Under the pieces are notes generated by a model that was given only the letters and a program-made list of their open reading frames with translations, made no database searches and was not told the DNA's origin. From NCBI GenBank assembly GCA_035528065.1, contig DATKZH010000661.1:1-64000 (forward strand): DNA of 64,000 nt. Reading direction: 5' to 3'. Each line of letters opens with the position of its first letter. Position 1 is the first letter of the stretch. The DNA is from DATKZH01 sp035528065 (GTDB taxonomy: Bacteria > Planctomycetota > Planctomycetia > Pirellulales > Thermoguttaceae). Of the stretch, positions 61,820 to 64,000 are shown in pieces. The translations under genes and the position numbers were made by a program.

Positions 61820-63604
61820 GTGGAGATCCAGGTTTGCCGCCATTCCTTGTCCCATGTGCTGGCCGCCGCCGTCAAGCGGCTGATCCCCTCCGTCCAGTTG
61901 GGGATCGGCCCGGCCATCGAGAACGGTTTCTACTACGACTTTCTGCTCCCCGACGCTCAGGGGATCACCGCGGAGCTGTTGCCGAAGATCGAAGACGAGA
62001 TGCGGGCGATCATCGGCGAGGGTGCGGCCTTTGAGCGGAAGGAGCTGGAAATCGAGGAAGCCAAGCAGCTCTTCCCCGCCGACCGCGAGCCGTTCAAGCT
62101 CGAGCTGATCGAGGACCTGGAGGCCCAAGGCAACCCTGTGGTTTCCGTCTACCATACCGGCGACTTCGTCGATCTGTGCGCCGGCCCCCACGTGGAGTCG
62201 TCCCTGCACCTGAGGAGTCTGGGCTTCTGCCTGGATCGCGTATCCGGGGCGTACTGGCGGGGCAGCGAGAAGCGGCCGATGATGCAGCGGGTCTACGGGC
62301 TCGCGTTCCCCAGCAAGAAGGAGCTACGCGCCTACATCGCGGCCCGCGAAGAGGCCATGAAGCGGGATCACCGGCGAATCGGCGCCGAGCTGGAGCTGTT
62401 CGTCACGTCGGAAGAGGTGGGCCGGGGGTTGCCGCTCCTGTTGCCGAAGGGCGCCACGCTGCGGCGCGTTCTGGAGCGGTTCGCCGTCGACGCCGAGCTG
62501 GCCCGCGGCTACAGCCACGTCTACACGCCGCCGCTTGGGCGAAAGAAGCTCTACGAGACTTCCGGGCACTGGGAACACTACCAGGAGAGCATGTATCCGC
62601 CCATGGACGTGGCCGGCGAGGAGTTCGTGCTTCGGCCGATGACCTGCCCCCATCATTTCATGATGTATAACCACCGGCCCCGCTCGTACCGGGAGCTGCC
62701 CATGCGCCTGGCCGAGATCTCGCCGCAGTTTCGGCGGGAGCAGTCGGGCGAGCTGAGCGGGCTGATTCGGGTGATGATGTTCCATTTGGCCGACGCGCAC
62801 ATCATGTGCACGCCCGAACAGCTCGCCGAGGAGTTTCTCGGCGTCATCGACCTGGTCGACTACATCATGACCTGCCTGGGGATCAAGGACGTGATCTCCT
62901 ACCGGGCGTCGCTTCGGGACGACGACTCGGAGAAGTTCGTCGACAATCCCGAGTTTTGGGCAATGTCGGAGAAGATCCTCGTCGAGATCATGGACAGGGC
63001 GGGCTTGAAGTACGAGGTGGCCAAGGGCGAGGCCGCCTTCTACGGACCCAAGCTCGACGTGCAGATGCGGAACGTGCTGGGCAAGGAAGAGACGATCTTC
63101 ACGATCCAGATCGACTTCGCCCTGCCCGAACGGTTCGACATGCTCTACACCGACAGGGACGGCACCCAGAAGCGGCCCGTCGTCATCCATCGCGCCTCGA
63201 TCGGCTGCCTGGAACGCACCATGGCCTTCCTGATCGAGTACTACGCCGGGGCGTTCCCCTGTTGGCTCGCCCCGATCCAAGCGCGCCTGATGACCATCAC
63301 CGACGACCAGTTGGACTACGCCCGGGAGACGCTCGCCACGCTCCACCGGGCCGGCGTCCGCGCGGAGCTCGACGGGCGGAACGAGACCATCGGCAAGAAG
63401 GTCCGCGAGGGGCGGCTGCAAAAGATCCCCTACCTCTGCACGATCGGGGCCAAAGAGGTCGAGGCCGGCGCGCTGATGGTCCGCAACCGCGACTCGGGCA
63501 AGCAGAGCCTCGTCACGGTCGATCAGTTCGCGGAAAACGTCCAGCGCGAGAACCGCGAGTTCGCGTTAACGCTCGCCGCGGACGAGAGCGAGCAGCCCGC
63601 GTGA
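61820..63604 (+). CDS. thrS: Threonyl-tRNA synthetase, TGS-less
   Basis: The 594-residue enzyme starts at GTG 61820 with AAGGAG seven bases upstream. It begins at the editing domain (CRHSLSHVL, the HxxxH motif) and keeps the second editing motif with Cys (DLCAGPHV). The class II catalytic core has YTPPLGRKKLYETSGHW, CPHHFMMYNHRPRSYRELPMRLAE, RREQSGELSGLIRV, FYGPKLDVQMRN, RPVVIHRASIGCLERTMAFLIEYYAGAFP, followed by the anticodon-binding domain. The N-terminal TGS domain is absent. ATG 61757 would add 21 residues, too few for one. It attaches threonine to tRNA(Thr). Confidence 0.95.
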   Translation: MEIQVCRHSLSHVLAAAVKRLIPSVQLGIGPAIENGFYYDFLLPDAQGITAELLPKIEDEMRAIIGEGAAFERKELEIEEAKQLFPADREPFKLELIEDLEAQGNPVVSVYHTGDFVDLCAGPHVESSLHLRSLGFCLDRVSGAYWRGSEKRPMMQRVYGLAFPSKKELRAYIAAREEAMKRDHRRIGAELELFVTSEEVGRGLPLLLPKGATLRRVLERFAVDAELARGYSHVYTPPLGRKKLYETSGHWEHYQESMYPPMDVAGEEFVLRPMTCPHHFMMYNHRPRSYRELPMRLAEISPQFRREQSGELSGLIRVMMFHLADAHIMCTPEQLAEEFLGVIDLVDYIMTCLGIKDVISYRASLRDDDSEKFVDNPEFWAMSEKILVEIMDRAGLKYEVAKGEAAFYGPKLDVQMRNVLGKEETIFTIQIDFALPERFDMLYTDRDGTQKRPVVIHRASIGCLERTMAFLIEYYAGAFPCWLAPIQARLMTITDDQLDYARETLATLHRAGVRAELDGRNETIGKKVREGRLQKIPYLCTIGAKEVEAGALMVRNRDSGKQSLVTVDQFAENVQRENREFALTLAADESEQPA

Positions 63605-63778
63605 GACCGGGCCTCGGAATCGGGGTGAGCCCCGGCGCAAAGACCGCGACCACCTGGGGCTTCCCCACGAATCCTCTTGCTGCCGGCACGGCCGTGCGCG
63701 TAGAATGGGTGATGAGGGCGGGCATTCGGCCAACCGCTCTTCCCGTTGGCCGGAATCGTGTGTTCCGAGGCGTCTCTG

Positions 63779-63841
63779 GTTCCCAAGCTCCAGCTTGGGA
63801 ACCCAACTTGATGTGCGTTCCCAAGCTGGAACTTGGGAACG
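63779..63841. repeat. GTTCCCAAGC palindrome pair
   Basis: GGTTCCCAAGCTCCAGCTTG followed by GGAACC, and GTTCCCAAGCTGGAACTTGG followed by GAACGAGG, stand side by side. They belong to the same broad family as the GTTCCCA palindromes at 19873, 22090 and 25450. They lie just upstream of the Uma2-like gene. Confidence 0.65.
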
Positions 63842-63884
63842 AGGGGTTGCCGTTGGCCGAAATCGCATCTCCTCAGGTGCCGTG

Positions 63885-64000
63885 ATGGCGACTTCCGTGA
63901 TCTTCCAAGAGCAGGTGGAGATCCCTCTGACGATTCGGTCCCTCGCCGAATTCCGCCGCTGGGCACTCTCGGAGGATTTCCCGGAAAGGGGCAGAATCGA
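63885..64000 (+). CDS. Uma2-family (DUF820) endonuclease-like protein, N-terminal part
   Basis: The frame opens at ATG 63885 and runs off the right edge after 38 codons. The peptide includes IPLTIRSLAEFRRWALSED followed by FPERGRI, the familiar beginning of planctomycete Uma2 proteins (restriction-endonuclease-like fold). The catalytic core lies beyond the window. Confidence 0.7.
   Translation, partial: MATSVIFQEQVEIPLTIRSLAEFRRWALSEDFPERGRI

Overview
This window looks like a chromosomal segment of a high-GC member of the Planctomycetota, probably Pirellulales-like. The lineage call rests on family content: a DUF1559 prepilin-type protein followed by a small lipoprotein, a DUF1800/DUF1501 pair, several Tat-signal proteins, a DUF4058 protein, a Uma2-type nuclease at the right edge, and intergenic regions full of palindromic repeats. 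No tRNA, rRNA, CRISPR array or complete insertion sequence was recognised.

Layout. 0-9 kb: the end of an alpha/beta-hydrolase, an exported hypothetical protein, ribosomal proteins L13-S9 (minus strand), an NfnAB-type flavoprotein pair, and a minus-strand run of exported proteins (beta-helix, lipoprotein, DUF1559). 9-17 kb: a signalling cluster with a PilZ protein, a 1463-residue CHASE/PAS hybrid histidine kinase, two tandem receiver-plus-RsbW-like ATPase proteins and a STAS protein. 17.8-19.7 kb: an ABC transporter ATPase/permease pair. 20-28 kb: exported proteins including DUF1800 and DUF1501. 28.6-33.9 kb: a second signalling operon (histidine kinase, REC-HDOD, REC with a degenerate HD-GYP, PilZ). 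34-47 kb: sugar metabolism and envelope polysaccharide precursors, namely an aldolase-like protein, galU with a glucuronokinase-like GHMP kinase, a family-2 glycosyltransferase, a YqeG-type phosphatase, the four-gene dTDP-L-rhamnose pathway, an epimerase and a GNAT protein. A two-gene module (AAA/OLD-like ATPase plus DUF3226 TOPRIM-like protein), which looks like a defence cassette, sits between the glycosyltransferase and the YqeG gene. 47-51 kb: a ketoacyl-synthase-like protein that has lost catalytic residues, a STAS protein and a pyruvate/indolepyruvate decarboxylase-type enzyme. 51.8-57.4 kb: an AmmeMemoRadiSam cluster, with a fused MEMO-AMMECR1 lipoprotein, a membrane-embedded spermidine-synthase-like protein, a small two-helix membrane protein and a radical SAM protein with a Tat-like N-terminus. 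57-64 kb: DUF4058, two BON-domain proteins, cysC, class II fructose-bisphosphate aldolase, threonyl-tRNA synthetase without a TGS domain, and the start of a Uma2-type gene.

The strongest candidates for undescribed biology are the apparently exported AmmeMemoRadiSam cluster, the ATPase/DUF3226 pair, and the ketoacyl-synthase-like protein carrying Glu and Asn at catalytic positions. Several intergenic regions carry related miniature inverted-repeat elements. All family calls were made by reading the sequence; no database search was run.
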